From assembly GCF_937873615.1 (NCBI RefSeq), contig NZ_CALMYP010000065.1, positions 1-64,000 on the forward strand: a DNA stretch of 64,000 nucleotides, in the 5' to 3' direction. Position numbers and translations under genes: made by a program. Of this stretch, positions 45,885 to 54,183 are shown piece by piece. Position 1 is the first letter of the stretch, and the number at the start of each line of letters is the position of its first letter. The stretch comes from an uncultured Paracoccus sp. (lineage in GTDB: Bacteria > Pseudomonadota > Alphaproteobacteria > Rhodobacterales > Rhodobacteraceae). The notes beneath the pieces were generated by a model that saw only the letters and a list, made by a program, of their open reading frames with translations, was not told where the DNA came from and did no database searches.

Positions 45885-46205
45885 ATGGGTTTTCTGACGA
45901 ACAACATGGCCGAGGCGACCCGGCTCTGGGCGCAAGTCGCTCAGATCGCTATCGAATCGCAAATGGTCATCGGCCTGCGCATGGCCGGGATGATGGGTTT
46001 GCTGCCGCAGCATCGCAATGAACCGCATCGTATGGTCCAGGAAAAACTGGATGCCGCGCAGGAATCGGGTAAGGCGATGTTCCGTGCGGTGACTCGCGGC
46101 GCCCCGGCAGAGAAGGTCATGGCGGCGGCGCTGCGGCCCTATGGGCGGCGCACCCGGGCCAATGCGCGCCGGCTGAGCAAATCCTCGACCCGCGCGCTTG
46201 GCTGA
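45885..46205 (+). CDS. Small phasin-like protein, function unknown
   Basis: This 106-residue helical protein (MGFLTNNMAEATRLWAQVAQ, then RMAGMMGLLPQHRNEPHRMV) has a basic C-terminal tail (RPYGRRTRANARRLSKSS). Relatives in Rhodobacterales carry automatic names such as antifreeze protein, with no evidence behind them. The amphipathic helices and tail recall phasin-type granule- or nucleoid-associated proteins, but that is only a resemblance. AAAGG lies upstream of the ATG. It is followed by a strong terminator shared with gap. Confidence 0.75.
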   Translation: MGFLTNNMAEATRLWAQVAQIAIESQMVIGLRMAGMMGLLPQHRNEPHRMVQEKLDAAQESGKAMFRAVTRGAPAEKVMAAALRPYGRRTRANARRLSKSSTRALG

Positions 46206-46230
46206 TCGCAGGATCGCCTGACCACACGAA

Positions 46231-46259
46231 AAACGGCCTCCGGATCGGAGGCCGTTTTC
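46231..46259. terminator. Bidirectional intrinsic terminator
   Basis: The perfect stem CGGCCTCCG / CGGAGGCCG around GAT is flanked by AAAA on the left and TTTT on the right. It therefore works in both directions, ending the small phasin-like gene on the plus strand and gap on the minus strand. Confidence 0.9.
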
Positions 46260-46278
46260 GTTTGTTCTGCGGGATCGG

Positions 46279-47280
46279 TCAGATCAGCTTGCCCATCGCC
46301 ACGGCGGTATCCGACATGCGGTTCGAGAAGCCCCATTCGTTGTCGTACCAGGTCAGGATACGGACCATGCGACCGTCCAGAACCTTGGTCTGATCCAGCG
46401 CGAAGATCGACGAGCGCGGGTCGTGGTTGAAGTCAATCGAGACATTCGGCTGATCGGTATAGCCCAGAACACCTTTCAGCGGCCCGTCGGCGGCGGCCTT
46501 GATGGCGGCGTTGACTTCTTCCGCGGTGGTGTCGCGGCTGGCCTCGAAGGTCAGATCGACGACCGAGACATTCGGCGTGGGCACGCGGATGGCCACGCCG
46601 TCCAGCTTGCCGTTCAGTTCCGGCAGCACCAGACCCACGGCCTTGGCAGCCCCGGTCGAGGTCGGGATCATCGACATCGCGGCGGCGCGGGCGCGATACA
46701 GGTCCTTGTGCATCGTATCCAGCGTCGGCTGGTCGCCGGTATAGCTGTGGATGGTGGTCATGAAGCCCTTTTCGATGCCGATGGCATCGTTCAGGACCTT
46801 GGCCACCGGCGACAGGCAGTTGGTGGTGCAGCTGGCATTCGAGACGATCAGGTCGTCCTTGGTCAGCGTGTCCTGGTTCACCCCGTAGACGATGGTCTTC
46901 GAAGCCCCCTTGGACGGGGCCGAGACCAGCACCCGGCTGGCACCGTTTTCCAGATGGACCTTCGCCTTGTCCGCATCGGTGAAGATGCCGGTGCATTCCA
47001 GCACCACGTCGACATCGGCCCAGGGCAGCTCGGCCGGGTTGCGGATCGCGGTGACCTTAATCGGGCCGCGACCCACGTCGATGGTGTCGCCGTCGACCGT
47101 CACCGTGCCGGGGAACTTGCCGTGGACACTGTCGAAACGGATAAGGTGGGCGTTGGTTTCCACCGGCCCCAGATCGTTGATCGCGATGACCTCGATATCG
47201 GTCCGGCCTGATTCCACAATAGCGCGCAGCACGTTGCGCCCGATCCGACCAAACCCGTTGATTGCAACCTTCACAGCCAT
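46279..47280 (-). CDS. gap: Glyceraldehyde-3-phosphate dehydrogenase
   Basis: GapA converts glyceraldehyde-3-phosphate to 1,3-bisphosphoglycerate with NAD+. The 333-residue protein has an N-terminal Rossmann fold ([17 protein letters not shown]), the active site [14 protein letters not shown] with C151, and the S-loop region. The [12 protein letters not shown] segment is near the C-terminus. A small membrane-protein gene precedes it on the same strand, separated by 75 bases. The shared terminator lies at its 3' end. Confidence 0.97.
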   Translation of the reverse strand: MAVKVAINGFGRIGRNVLRAIVESGRTDIEVIAINDLGPVETNAHLIRFDSVHGKFPGTVTVDGDTIDVGRGPIKVTAIRNPAELPWADVDVVLECTGIFTDADKAKVHLENGASRVLVSAPSKGASKTIVYGVNQDTLTKDDLIVSNASCTTNCLSPVAKVLNDAIGIEKGFMTTIHSYTGDQPTLDTMHKDLYRARAAAMSMIPTSTGAAKAVGLVLPELNGKLDGVAIRVPTPNVSVVDLTFEASRDTTAEEVNAAIKAAADGPLKGVLGYTDQPNVSIDFNHDPRSSIFALDQTKVLDGRMVRILTWYDNEWGFSNRMSDTAVAMGKLI

Positions 47281-47355
47281 GATAGACCTCCGCAGACTGG
47301 TTTCGCAGCGCTTATGAGGGTTTTTGCCGGCTGTTGCAAACCCCGTTGGGTGCCT

Positions 47356-47499
47356 CTAACGCCAGAAGCTGAGATATTCGACGAAGTTGACAAACTCGCG
47401 CCCGATCAGCACCGGCAGGTTCCAGTGCAGCCAGAACGCGTCAGCGACAAAGATCATAAGGATCAGTACGAAAAGGGTGATCACATTGCCGGTCGTCAC
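47356..47499 (-). CDS. 47-residue predicted membrane protein upstream of gap
   Basis: A short frame starts at GTG 47499 after GGAAGGCGAGCCT. It encodes 47 residues with one hydrophobic helix (VITLFVLILMIFVADAFWLH, residues 6-25) and ends in FVEYLSFWR. The single-span topology, good ribosome-binding site, and clean start and stop in an otherwise gene-free gap support a real gene. It is on the gap strand and 75 bases upstream of it, so it may be cotranscribed. I do not recognise its function. Confidence 0.7.
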   Translation of the reverse strand: MTTGNVITLFVLILMIFVADAFWLHWNLPVLIGREFVNFVEYLSFWR

Positions 47500-47622
47500 A
47501 GGCTCGCCTTCCGTCTGGCCGTTAGGTCCTCGCTTCCGTGCTTAGCGCCGCCGACCGGCATCGGCAAGGAAGCAAGGCAGAGTTCCCTAACGCCGCTTTA
47601 CCGCCCGAAGCTCGGCAGGTTT

Positions 47623-47644
47623 CCGCCGGAATTGGCGGGTTTTT
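47623..47644 (+). terminator. Isolated terminator-like hairpin
   Basis: CCGCC and GGCGG flank GGAATT, followed by GTTTTT. The stem is short (five bases). No plus-strand gene ends here, since the nearest upstream genes are on the minus strand. It could end a small plus-strand RNA starting after about 47500 or be a chance hairpin. Confidence 0.35.
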
Positions 47645-47794
47645 GCCGCTTCCGCACAGTTCATCAGCAAACCAGTTGAAAATGCATATGCCATCCTGTT
47701 TAGGAACAGAGAGCAAAGGCTCCTTCTGCCGGGGGCCATGCCAATCAGCGCTGGAACAAGCGCATTAACAATAACTTATCCGGGGACAGCTGCC

Positions 47795-49045
47795 TTGCCC
47801 ATTCGCCTGAACGCTGCGCTTGCGAAGATCCTGCCTGAGAAACGTCTCTTCCTGAAAACCGAAAGCACGACCCGTGTCATTCACCTTCGCCCCACCACTC
47901 AACTGGGGCTGATGGGCGGAACGGCTTTGCTGGTTGGCTGGGCGATCGTGTCGGGGGCGCTGCTGGCCTATGACCGAATCGGCGGTGGTATCGACAGCGG
48001 ATCGGCTTCGGCGGCCTTGGTTCTTGAAAACCGGCTCTCCGCGCTCGCCGAGGAACGCGATGCCCGCACCAGCGAGGCGCAGCAGGCACAGTTGCGATTC
48101 GCCGTGGCGCTTGACCAGGTCGCCAAGTACCAGACCGAGCTTCTGGCCACCCAGCAACATAACCGCGAATTGGAAGCGGGCCTGGATGCAATGCAACAGA
48201 AGCTGGGGACGGCCATTGCCGCCCTGCCCGCCACCAACGAAGCGAGCGGGCCCGAAAAGGATCTGGCGCTGAGTGCATTGAGCGAAAAACTGCGCCTCAC
48301 CACCGAGGCCCGCGAGGCCGCTGACGAAGCGGCGCGCCTGGCCCGTGCCGAGGCCGCGACCGCCAAAGCCGAGCGGGAACAGCTGCTCGCCCGCAATGAA
48401 GAGATCTTTACCCAGATCGAAGATGCAGCCGTTGCCGCAGCCGTCCCCTACAAGAACATGCTGGCACAGCTGAACCTCGACACCGATTCGCTGCTGGCCT
48501 CGGTCGATACGGAATATTCGGGCCAGGGCGGTCCGCTGACCCAGGCCACCGTCTCGACCAGCGGCAATGCCGCGATCTCGGAGACCGAGGCGCGCGGCAA
48601 GGAAATCGTCGTCAGTCTCGATCAGGTCAACCGCTATCGGATCGCCAGCAACAAGCTGCCGCTGGACATGCCGGTCAAATCGGCCTTCCGTTACACCTCG
48701 GGCTTCGGCGCCCGTTGGGGTCGCGCCCATAAGGGGATCGACCTGGCTGGTCCGGTCGGCACACCGATCCTGGCCACCGGCGACGGCGTGGTGAAATTCG
48801 CCGGTCGTCAGAGCGGTTACGGCAATATCATCATCGTCGAGCATGCGCTTGGCACCGAAACCCGCTATGCGCATCTTTCAAAGATCCGTGTTCGGGCCGG
48901 TCAGAAGGTATCGCGCGGCGCCCAGATCGGTGATATGGGAAATACTGGACGGTCGACCGGTTCCCATCTTCATTATGAGGTTCGGGTGAACGGCGAAGCC
49001 GTAAATCCCATGAGGTTCATCAAGGCAGCTCAGAATGTTTTCTAA
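47795..49045 (+). CDS. M23 family metallopeptidase (peptidoglycan endopeptidase)
   Basis: This membrane-anchored LytM-type endopeptidase has a conserved N-terminal cytoplasmic stretch (LNAALAKILPEKRLFLK), one transmembrane helix (LMGGTALLVGWAIVSGALLA), and a coiled coil of about 150 residues rich in Glu/Ala/Arg. The C-terminal M23 domain shows RAHKGIDLAGP and GSHLHYEVRV, holding the zinc ligands. I favour TTG 47795, preceded by GGGGA, because homology begins there. An in-frame ATG at 47738 would add 19 unlike residues. The gene overlaps the bactofilin gene by 11 bases, the standard pairing. Confidence 0.9.
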   Translation: MPIRLNAALAKILPEKRLFLKTESTTRVIHLRPTTQLGLMGGTALLVGWAIVSGALLAYDRIGGGIDSGSASAALVLENRLSALAEERDARTSEAQQAQLRFAVALDQVAKYQTELLATQQHNRELEAGLDAMQQKLGTAIAALPATNEASGPEKDLALSALSEKLRLTTEAREAADEAARLARAEAATAKAEREQLLARNEEIFTQIEDAAVAAAVPYKNMLAQLNLDTDSLLASVDTEYSGQGGPLTQATVSTSGNAAISETEARGKEIVVSLDQVNRYRIASNKLPLDMPVKSAFRYTSGFGARWGRAHKGIDLAGPVGTPILATGDGVVKFAGRQSGYGNIIIVEHALGTETRYAHLSKIRVRAGQKVSRGAQIGDMGNTGRSTGSHLHYEVRVNGEAVNPMRFIKAAQNVF

Positions 49046-49544
49046 ATCTCGCGTGACCGAAACGCAAAACCGTACCGCCCCCGGCGCGCCCGCCGAATCG
49101 GAGGCTCTGCCCCCGGTCGAGGCCCCCAAGGAACAAACCCCGGTCGCCGCAGCGCCGCAGAAGCGCTCTGCCCCCTCGGTCCTGTCCTCGGATCTGACCA
49201 TCAAGGGTGATCTTCAGACCGCCGGCGATGTCCAGATCGAAGGCACCATCGAGGGCGATATCCGCGCCCGCCAGTTGACCATCGGCGATACCGCCACGGT
49301 TCGCGGCGAGGTGCTGGCCGACGAGGTGATCGTGAATGGCCGCGTCATCGGTCGGCTGCGCGGTATCAAGGTGCGCCTGTCCTCGACCGCGAAGGTCGAA
49401 GGCGACATCATCCATAAGACCATCGCCATCGAATCCGGTGCGCATTTCGAAGGCTCGGTCCAGCGTCAGGAAGATCCGCTGGCCCAAGGCGGCACCAAGA
49501 AGCTGGCCCCGCCGTCAAGCGATTCGTCAAAGAAAGACGACTGA
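49035..49544 (+). CDS. Bactofilin
   Basis: Bactofilins are cytoskeletal proteins that polymerise without nucleotide and recruit cell-wall enzymes. The 169-residue protein has a proline-rich N-terminal tail, a central right-handed beta-helix of short repeats (SVLSSDLTIKGDLQTAGDVQ, IEGTIEGDIRARQLTIGDTA and so on, about residues 47-145), and a charged C-terminal tail. It overlaps the M23 peptidase gene, which fits a complex in which bactofilin scaffolds that enzyme. A good terminator follows. Confidence 0.93.
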   Translation: MFSKSRVTETQNRTAPGAPAESEALPPVEAPKEQTPVAAAPQKRSAPSVLSSDLTIKGDLQTAGDVQIEGTIEGDIRARQLTIGDTATVRGEVLADEVIVNGRVIGRLRGIKVRLSSTAKVEGDIIHKTIAIESGAHFEGSVQRQEDPLAQGGTKKLAPPSSDSSKKDD

Positions 49545-49569
49545 TCGACCAGATCATCGTGGTGAATTC

Positions 49570-49591
49570 GGGGGCCGATGGCCCCCTTTTT
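49570..49591 (+). terminator. Intrinsic terminator after bactofilin gene
   Basis: GGGGGCC and GGCCCCC form a seven-base GC stem around GAT, followed directly by five T. It ends the M23 peptidase-bactofilin transcript. Confidence 0.88.
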
Positions 49592-49604
49592 CATGCCCGG
49601 CGCG

Positions 49605-50414
49605 TCATGCCTCCGGCTCATCCGGCATCAACTGGCGATACATGTGCCAACTGGAATGGCCGAGAACCGGCAGCGCGACGAACAGCCCAAGGAACAGCGG
49701 CAGGATCCCCAGAAACAGGATCACCGCGATCAGCACGCCCCAGACCGCCAGCACCACCGGATTGGCCGCGACCGCGCGAATCGAGGCAATGATGGCAGAG
49801 ATGAAATCGACCTCACGATCCATCAGAAGCGGCAGGCCGACCACGGTGAAGCTGAACAGGACGGCGGCAAAGCCCGCGCCGATCAATGTGCCGAACAGCA
49901 GCATGGCCAGCCCCCGCCCCTGCATCAGCGCATCCATCGACGAGGTGATGTTGGTCAGTGCCGAGACCCCCATGAACAGCGCAAAGGTGGTATGGGCGAC
50001 AAAGACCCAGAACATGAACAGCAGCAATATCACCATCGCCATCGAGGGCAGCTGCCGGTCCTTCTGGGAAAAGACCACATTCATCACGTCGCGCCAGATC
50101 AACGGCTGACCGGATTCCAGCCGCCGGCTGACCTCGTAAAGCCCGACCGCCGCGAAGGGGGCGATCAGCGGAAAGCCGACGACGAAGGGCATCAGCCACC
50201 ACTCCTGCCCCGAAAGCGCCGCCACCGCCGCAAGGACCAGCCCGCCGGCAACATAGAACGCCGCGAAGAACAGCCCGTAACCCGGTGCGCGCAGGAAATC
50301 CCGCCATCCGGCGCGCAGGCTGGTGCCAATGGCCTCCATGCCGATATGCGCCGGTTCCGGAATCACGTCCGGTTCGCGATGTTCGATTTCCAGGTCGTGG
50401 TTGCCTTGCGTCAT
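49605..50414 (-). CDS. DUF2189 domain membrane protein
   Basis: This polytopic inner-membrane protein has 269 residues and about six membrane spans (for example YGLFFAAFYVAGGLVLAAVA, then MAMVILLLFMFWVFVAHTTF). It carries the DUF2189 pattern, and relatives are annotated as cytochrome c oxidase subunit I-like without haem ligands. Function unknown. I choose MTQGNHDLEIEHREP at 50414 after AGAGGAGGG. The upstream extension to 50462 is unlike the family. It converges with the bactofilin gene, sharing the terminator region. Confidence 0.85.
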   Translation of the reverse strand: MTQGNHDLEIEHREPDVIPEPAHIGMEAIGTSLRAGWRDFLRAPGYGLFFAAFYVAGGLVLAAVAALSGQEWWLMPFVVGFPLIAPFAAVGLYEVSRRLESGQPLIWRDVMNVVFSQKDRQLPSMAMVILLLFMFWVFVAHTTFALFMGVSALTNITSSMDALMQGRGLAMLLFGTLIGAGFAAVLFSFTVVGLPLLMDREVDFISAIIASIRAVAANPVVLAVWGVLIAVILFLGILPLFLGLFVALPVLGHSSWHMYRQLMPDEPEA

Positions 50415-50477
50415 GCCTGCCCTCCTCTTTTCAGGAAAGCTAGAATGCCAAGCGTGCCGCAATCAACAAAAATGACA

Positions 50478-50978
50478 TCAGCGCTGCAAGTCAAGCTGCG
50501 CCAGCAGATCCTCGCGCACCGCCGGAGTCACGAATTTGGACACGTCGCCACCCAGACGGGCAATTTCCTTGACCAGTTTCGAGGCAATGGCCTGCCGGCG
50601 GGCATCGGCCATCAGGAAGACGGTCTCGATGCTGGAATCGAGCGCACGGTTCATGCCGACCATCTGGAATTCATATTCGAAATCCGCCACCGCCCGCAGC
50701 CCGCGAATGATGACGCTGGCACCGACATCGCGGGCGCAGTCGATCAGCAGGTTCTCGAACGGATGCACGAGGATCTCGCCGCCGGTGCGCCTGACGATGG
50801 CATCGCATTCGCGTCGGACCATGGAAACACGCTGCTCCAGATCGAAAAGCGGACCCTTGTCGCGGTTGATCGCGACCCCGATCACCAGCCGGTCGACCAG
50901 GGCCATCGCCCTTTCGATGATGTCGATATGCCCGAGCGTGATCGGGTCAAACGTGCCGGGATAGAGCGCTGTCCGCAT
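50478..50978 (-). CDS. coaD: Phosphopantetheine adenylyltransferase
   Basis: CoaD transfers AMP from ATP to 4'-phosphopantetheine, the penultimate step of coenzyme A synthesis. The 166-residue protein has the nucleotidyltransferase motif (YPGTFDPITLGHIDI, T/HxGH type) near the N-terminus and a second ATP-binding segment DVSKFVTPAV. The start at 50978 follows GGAGGACAGACC. Size and motifs are standard. Confidence 0.95.
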   Translation of the reverse strand: MRTALYPGTFDPITLGHIDIIERAMALVDRLVIGVAINRDKGPLFDLEQRVSMVRRECDAIVRRTGGEILVHPFENLLIDCARDVGASVIIRGLRAVADFEYEFQMVGMNRALDSSIETVFLMADARRQAIASKLVKEIARLGGDVSKFVTPAVREDLLAQLDLQR

Positions 50979-51056
50979 GGTCTGTCCTCCGAGTCTCCGG
51001 CCGCAACCCAACCGATACGCGCGGCGAAATCAAGACGCCAGACGCCCGATCGCGGC

Positions 51057-51500
51057 TCAGCTGCCCATGATCATGCCGGTCAGCGCATCCTTTTCGGCAT
51101 TGAGTTCCTTCAACCGCGCAGAGACCGCATCGCCGATCGAGACGAGGCCCAGCATATTGCCGTCCTCATCCACCACCGGAAGGTGACGGAAACGACCCTC
51201 GGTCATCCGCTCCAGCACGGCATGAGCATCCTCGCCCGTGCCGCAGGTCGAAACCTTGCGGGTCATCAGCCCGCTGATCGGCGCGGCCAGAACCGAGGCA
51301 CCCTGCTTGCTGAGTTCGCGGACGATATCGCGCTCGGACAGGATGCCGACCGGCTTCTTGCCGTCATCGCTGACGACAATGGCACCGATCCGCTTTTCGC
51401 CAAGCAGCTTGACCGCCTCTTCCACCGTCGCCGAGGACGGGATGGTCACGATATTCGGCGCGGTATCTCCTTTCAGGGAAAGGATCTGATTCACCAGCAT
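51057..51500 (-). CDS. CBS domain-containing protein
   Basis: This 147-residue protein is built of two CBS domains (about 8-63 and 75-132) that together form a Bateman module. Such modules bind adenine nucleotides or NAD(H) and report energy state. Clear segments are ATVEEAVKLLGEKRIGAIVV, ILSERDIVRELSKQG, and FRHLPVVDEDGNMLGLVSIG. No catalytic domain is attached. The partner it regulates is unknown. Confidence 0.9.
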   Translation of the reverse strand: MLVNQILSLKGDTAPNIVTIPSSATVEEAVKLLGEKRIGAIVVSDDGKKPVGILSERDIVRELSKQGASVLAAPISGLMTRKVSTCGTGEDAHAVLERMTEGRFRHLPVVDEDGNMLGLVSIGDAVSARLKELNAEKDALTGMIMGS

Positions 51501-51550
51501 GCTGCCCTCCTTGCTTGCATAAGCTCAGTCTGTCGCAACCACGCAAGAGG

Positions 51551-52468
51551 TCAAGCCCCGCGATTCGCGAAAGCGGCGTTTTCCAGCCGGGCAACTTCGG
51601 TGCGCAACCCTTGGGCAATGCGGTCGGCCAGCAGGTTCAGCCGCTCGGAGCGGCGATCATCGGCATGGCGAATCATCCAGAAACTGCGCTTTAGGCTGAA
51701 ATCCTCGGCCAGCAGGGGCTGGACGCCCGGCGCGAAGGGGATGGCGAAATCATGCACGATCCCGACCCCTGCCCCGGCCCGGATCGCCTGCATCTGAACC
51801 GAAACCGAATTCGAGGTCAGCCGCGCCGCTTCCGCCCCGCTGCGTTCCAGCAGTGGGGCCAGATAATCCAGTTCGCGGTCGAAGATCATGTCGGGAATAT
51901 AGCCGATCAGCCGCTTTCCGGTCAGGTCGGCCAAGCTCGCGGCCTGACCATGCGCGGCCAGATAATCGGCATGGGCGGCCAGATGCAGGTGGTAATCGCA
52001 TAGCCGCTGCACCACCAGCCGACCGCTTTCCGGGCGGCTGACGGCAATGGCGAAATCGGCCTCGCGTTTCGACAGGTTGAAGACCCGGGGCAGCGCCACG
52101 ATCTGGATTTCCAGCCCCGGATGGGCATCGCAGATCTGCGCCGCGACCTGCGGCAGCAGGTAATTGGCGCAACCGTCCGGCGCGCCGATGCGCAATTGCC
52201 CGGTCAACTCGCCGGCCTGTCCAAGCGCATTGGCCGCGCCGCTCAGCGCCCGCTCGGCGGCTTCGGCATGGGGCAGCAATCGGCTGCCTTCGGTCGTCAG
52301 CGCATAGCCCTGCGGCGACTTTACGAAAAGCGGCTGCCCCAGATCCTGTTCCAGCCGCGCGATCCGGCGCCCCACAGTCGAGGGGTCCATCGCCAGCCGC
52401 CGCCCGGCCCGCGACAGACCTTCGTCGCGGACCACGGCCAGAAATACCCTGAGATCGTCCCAGTCCAC
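51551..52468 (-). CDS. LysR family regulator, divergent from the valine-degradation genes
   Basis: This 305-residue LysR-type protein has helix-turn-helix MDWDDLRVFLAVVRDEGLSR, then AGRRLAMDPSTVGRRIARLE, followed by the effector domain. It is transcribed away from mmsA with about 100 bases between starts. The position suggests that it controls the methylmalonate-semialdehyde dehydrogenase and the following valine-degradation genes, perhaps sensing a pathway intermediate. The target is inferred from position only. Confidence 0.88.
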   Translation of the reverse strand: MDWDDLRVFLAVVRDEGLSRAGRRLAMDPSTVGRRIARLEQDLGQPLFVKSPQGYALTTEGSRLLPHAEAAERALSGAANALGQAGELTGQLRIGAPDGCANYLLPQVAAQICDAHPGLEIQIVALPRVFNLSKREADFAIAVSRPESGRLVVQRLCDYHLHLAAHADYLAAHGQAASLADLTGKRLIGYIPDMIFDRELDYLAPLLERSGAEAARLTSNSVSVQMQAIRAGAGVGIVHDFAIPFAPGVQPLLAEDFSLKRSFWMIRHADDRRSERLNLLADRIAQGLRTEVARLENAAFANRGA

Positions 52469-52569
52469 GCGTCACCTTTGCAAAAATGCAAAATCTCTTT
52501 GCCGAACTTTCGCTTTTCTGCTGCATTTACGCAAGATATTCTAACCGCGAATTTGCCATGGAGGATAAC

Positions 52570-54069
52570 ATGCAAGAGATCGGCCACTGGATCGACGGCA
52601 AGGACGTGAAGGGCGGCTCGGGCCGTTATTCGGATATCTACAACCCGGCGACGGGCGAAGTGCAGGCGCGCGTCGCCCTCGCCACCCCTGACGAGCTGAA
52701 GGCCGCCGTTGCCAGTGCCGCCAGGGCGCAGGTCGGCTGGGCCGCCACCAACCCGCAGCGTCGGGCGCGGGTGATGATGAAATTCGGCCAGCTCATCAAT
52801 GACAATATGGACATGCTGGCCGAACTGGTCAGCCGCGAGCATGGCAAGACCCTGCCCGATGCGCGCGGCGACGTGCAGCGCGGGCTGGAAGTGATCGAGG
52901 TCTGCATGGGCGCGCCCTCGCTGTTGAAGGGCGAATACATGGACAATGCCGGCCCCGGCATCGACCTTTACGCCATGCGTCAGCCGCTTGGTGTGGTGGC
53001 GGGCATCACGCCGTTCAACTTCCCGGCGATGATCCCGCTTTGGAAGATGGGCCCGGCGCTTGCGGCAGGTAATGCGATGATCCTGAAACCGTCCGAGCGC
53101 GTGCCCTCGACCTCGCTGGCACTGGCGAAGCTGGCGCAGGAAGCCGGGCTGCCCGATGGCGTGTTGCAGGTGGTCAATGGCGACAAGGAGATCGTGGATG
53201 CGATCCTTGACGATCCGACGATTCAGGCGGTGGGCTTCGTCGGCTCGACCCCGATTGCGCAATATATCTATGGCCGGGCGGCGACGAACGGCAAGCGCGC
53301 GCAATGTTTCGGCGGCGCGAAAAACCACATGATCATCATGCCCGATGCTGATATTGACAAGGCCGCCGACGCGCTGATCGGCGCGGGCTACGGTGCCGCG
53401 GGCGAACGCTGCATGGCGATTTCCGTCGCCGTGCCGGTGGGCGAAGGCACAGCCGATGCGCTGATCGAACGCCTCGTGCCGCGGATCGAGAAGCTGAAGG
53501 TCGGCCCCTATACCGCCGGCGACGATGTCGATTTCGGCCCGGTCATCACCAAGGCCGCGCAGGACCGGATCAACCGGCTGATCGCCTCGGGCGTGGATCA
53601 GGGCGCCGATCTGGTCGTCGACGGGCGCAGCCTGAAGATCCAGGGCTATGAGAACGGCTTCTTCTGCGGCCCGTCGCTGTTTGACCGCGTCACCCCCGAG
53701 ATGGAGATCTACCGCGAGGAGATCTTCGGCCCGGTCCTGACCACGGTGCGCCGCAACAACTATGAAGACGCGCTGCAGCTGATCATCGAAAACGACTATG
53801 GCAACGGCACCTCGATCTTCACCGCCGATGGCGACACGGCGCGCGATTTCGCTTCCCGCGTGAATGTCGGCATGGTCGGGATCAACTTCCCGATCCCGGT
53901 TCCGCTCAGCTATTTCAGCTTCGGCGGCTGGAAGAAATCGGCCTTCGGCGACCTGAACCAGTACGGTCCCGACGCCTTCCGCTTCTACACCAAGACCAAG
54001 ACCGTGACCGCGCGTTGGTTCTCGGGCATCAAGGACGGGGCCAGCCTGAACTTCAAGGCTCTGGACTAA
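52570..54069 (+). CDS. mmsA: CoA-acylating methylmalonate-semialdehyde dehydrogenase
   Basis: MmsA converts methylmalonate semialdehyde and CoA to propionyl-CoA in valine (and inositol) breakdown. The 499-residue ALDH-fold protein has N150 in ITPFNFPAM, K173 in ILKPSERVP, and the nucleophile C281 in GAAGERCMAIS, all as in the MmsA/IolA family. The start at 52570 follows GGAGG. Its own inverted-repeat hairpin lies after the stop. The remaining valine genes follow at 54184. Confidence 0.95.
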   Translation: MQEIGHWIDGKDVKGGSGRYSDIYNPATGEVQARVALATPDELKAAVASAARAQVGWAATNPQRRARVMMKFGQLINDNMDMLAELVSREHGKTLPDARGDVQRGLEVIEVCMGAPSLLKGEYMDNAGPGIDLYAMRQPLGVVAGITPFNFPAMIPLWKMGPALAAGNAMILKPSERVPSTSLALAKLAQEAGLPDGVLQVVNGDKEIVDAILDDPTIQAVGFVGSTPIAQYIYGRAATNGKRAQCFGGAKNHMIIMPDADIDKAADALIGAGYGAAGERCMAISVAVPVGEGTADALIERLVPRIEKLKVGPYTAGDDVDFGPVITKAAQDRINRLIASGVDQGADLVVDGRSLKIQGYENGFFCGPSLFDRVTPEMEIYREEIFGPVLTTVRRNNYEDALQLIIENDYGNGTSIFTADGDTARDFASRVNVGMVGINFPIPVPLSYFSFGGWKKSAFGDLNQYGPDAFRFYTKTKTVTARWFSGIKDGASLNFKALD

Positions 54070-54076
54070 GCACTTC

Positions 54077-54101
54077 GCCGGGCGGGACCGTCCCGCCCGG
54101 C
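54077..54101 (+). terminator. Strong hairpin after mmsA, no U-run
   Basis: GCCGGGCGGGA and TCCCGCCCGGC are perfect 11-base arms around CCG. Only CATATC follows, so it may attenuate or protect the mmsA message and not end it outright before the acyl-CoA dehydrogenase gene. Confidence 0.55.
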
Positions 54102-54183
54102 ATATCGACCGGCAGGCGAGACCTGAAACAATCGCGTAAGAATTGCCGGCTAGAGATAGGCTGAAAGACATGAGGGGGAGAGC

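Noticed and set aside
49578..51797. A 739-codon plus-strand frame over the DUF2189, coaD and CBS genes
   Set aside because: It crosses three well-supported minus-strand genes and shows no protein family features.
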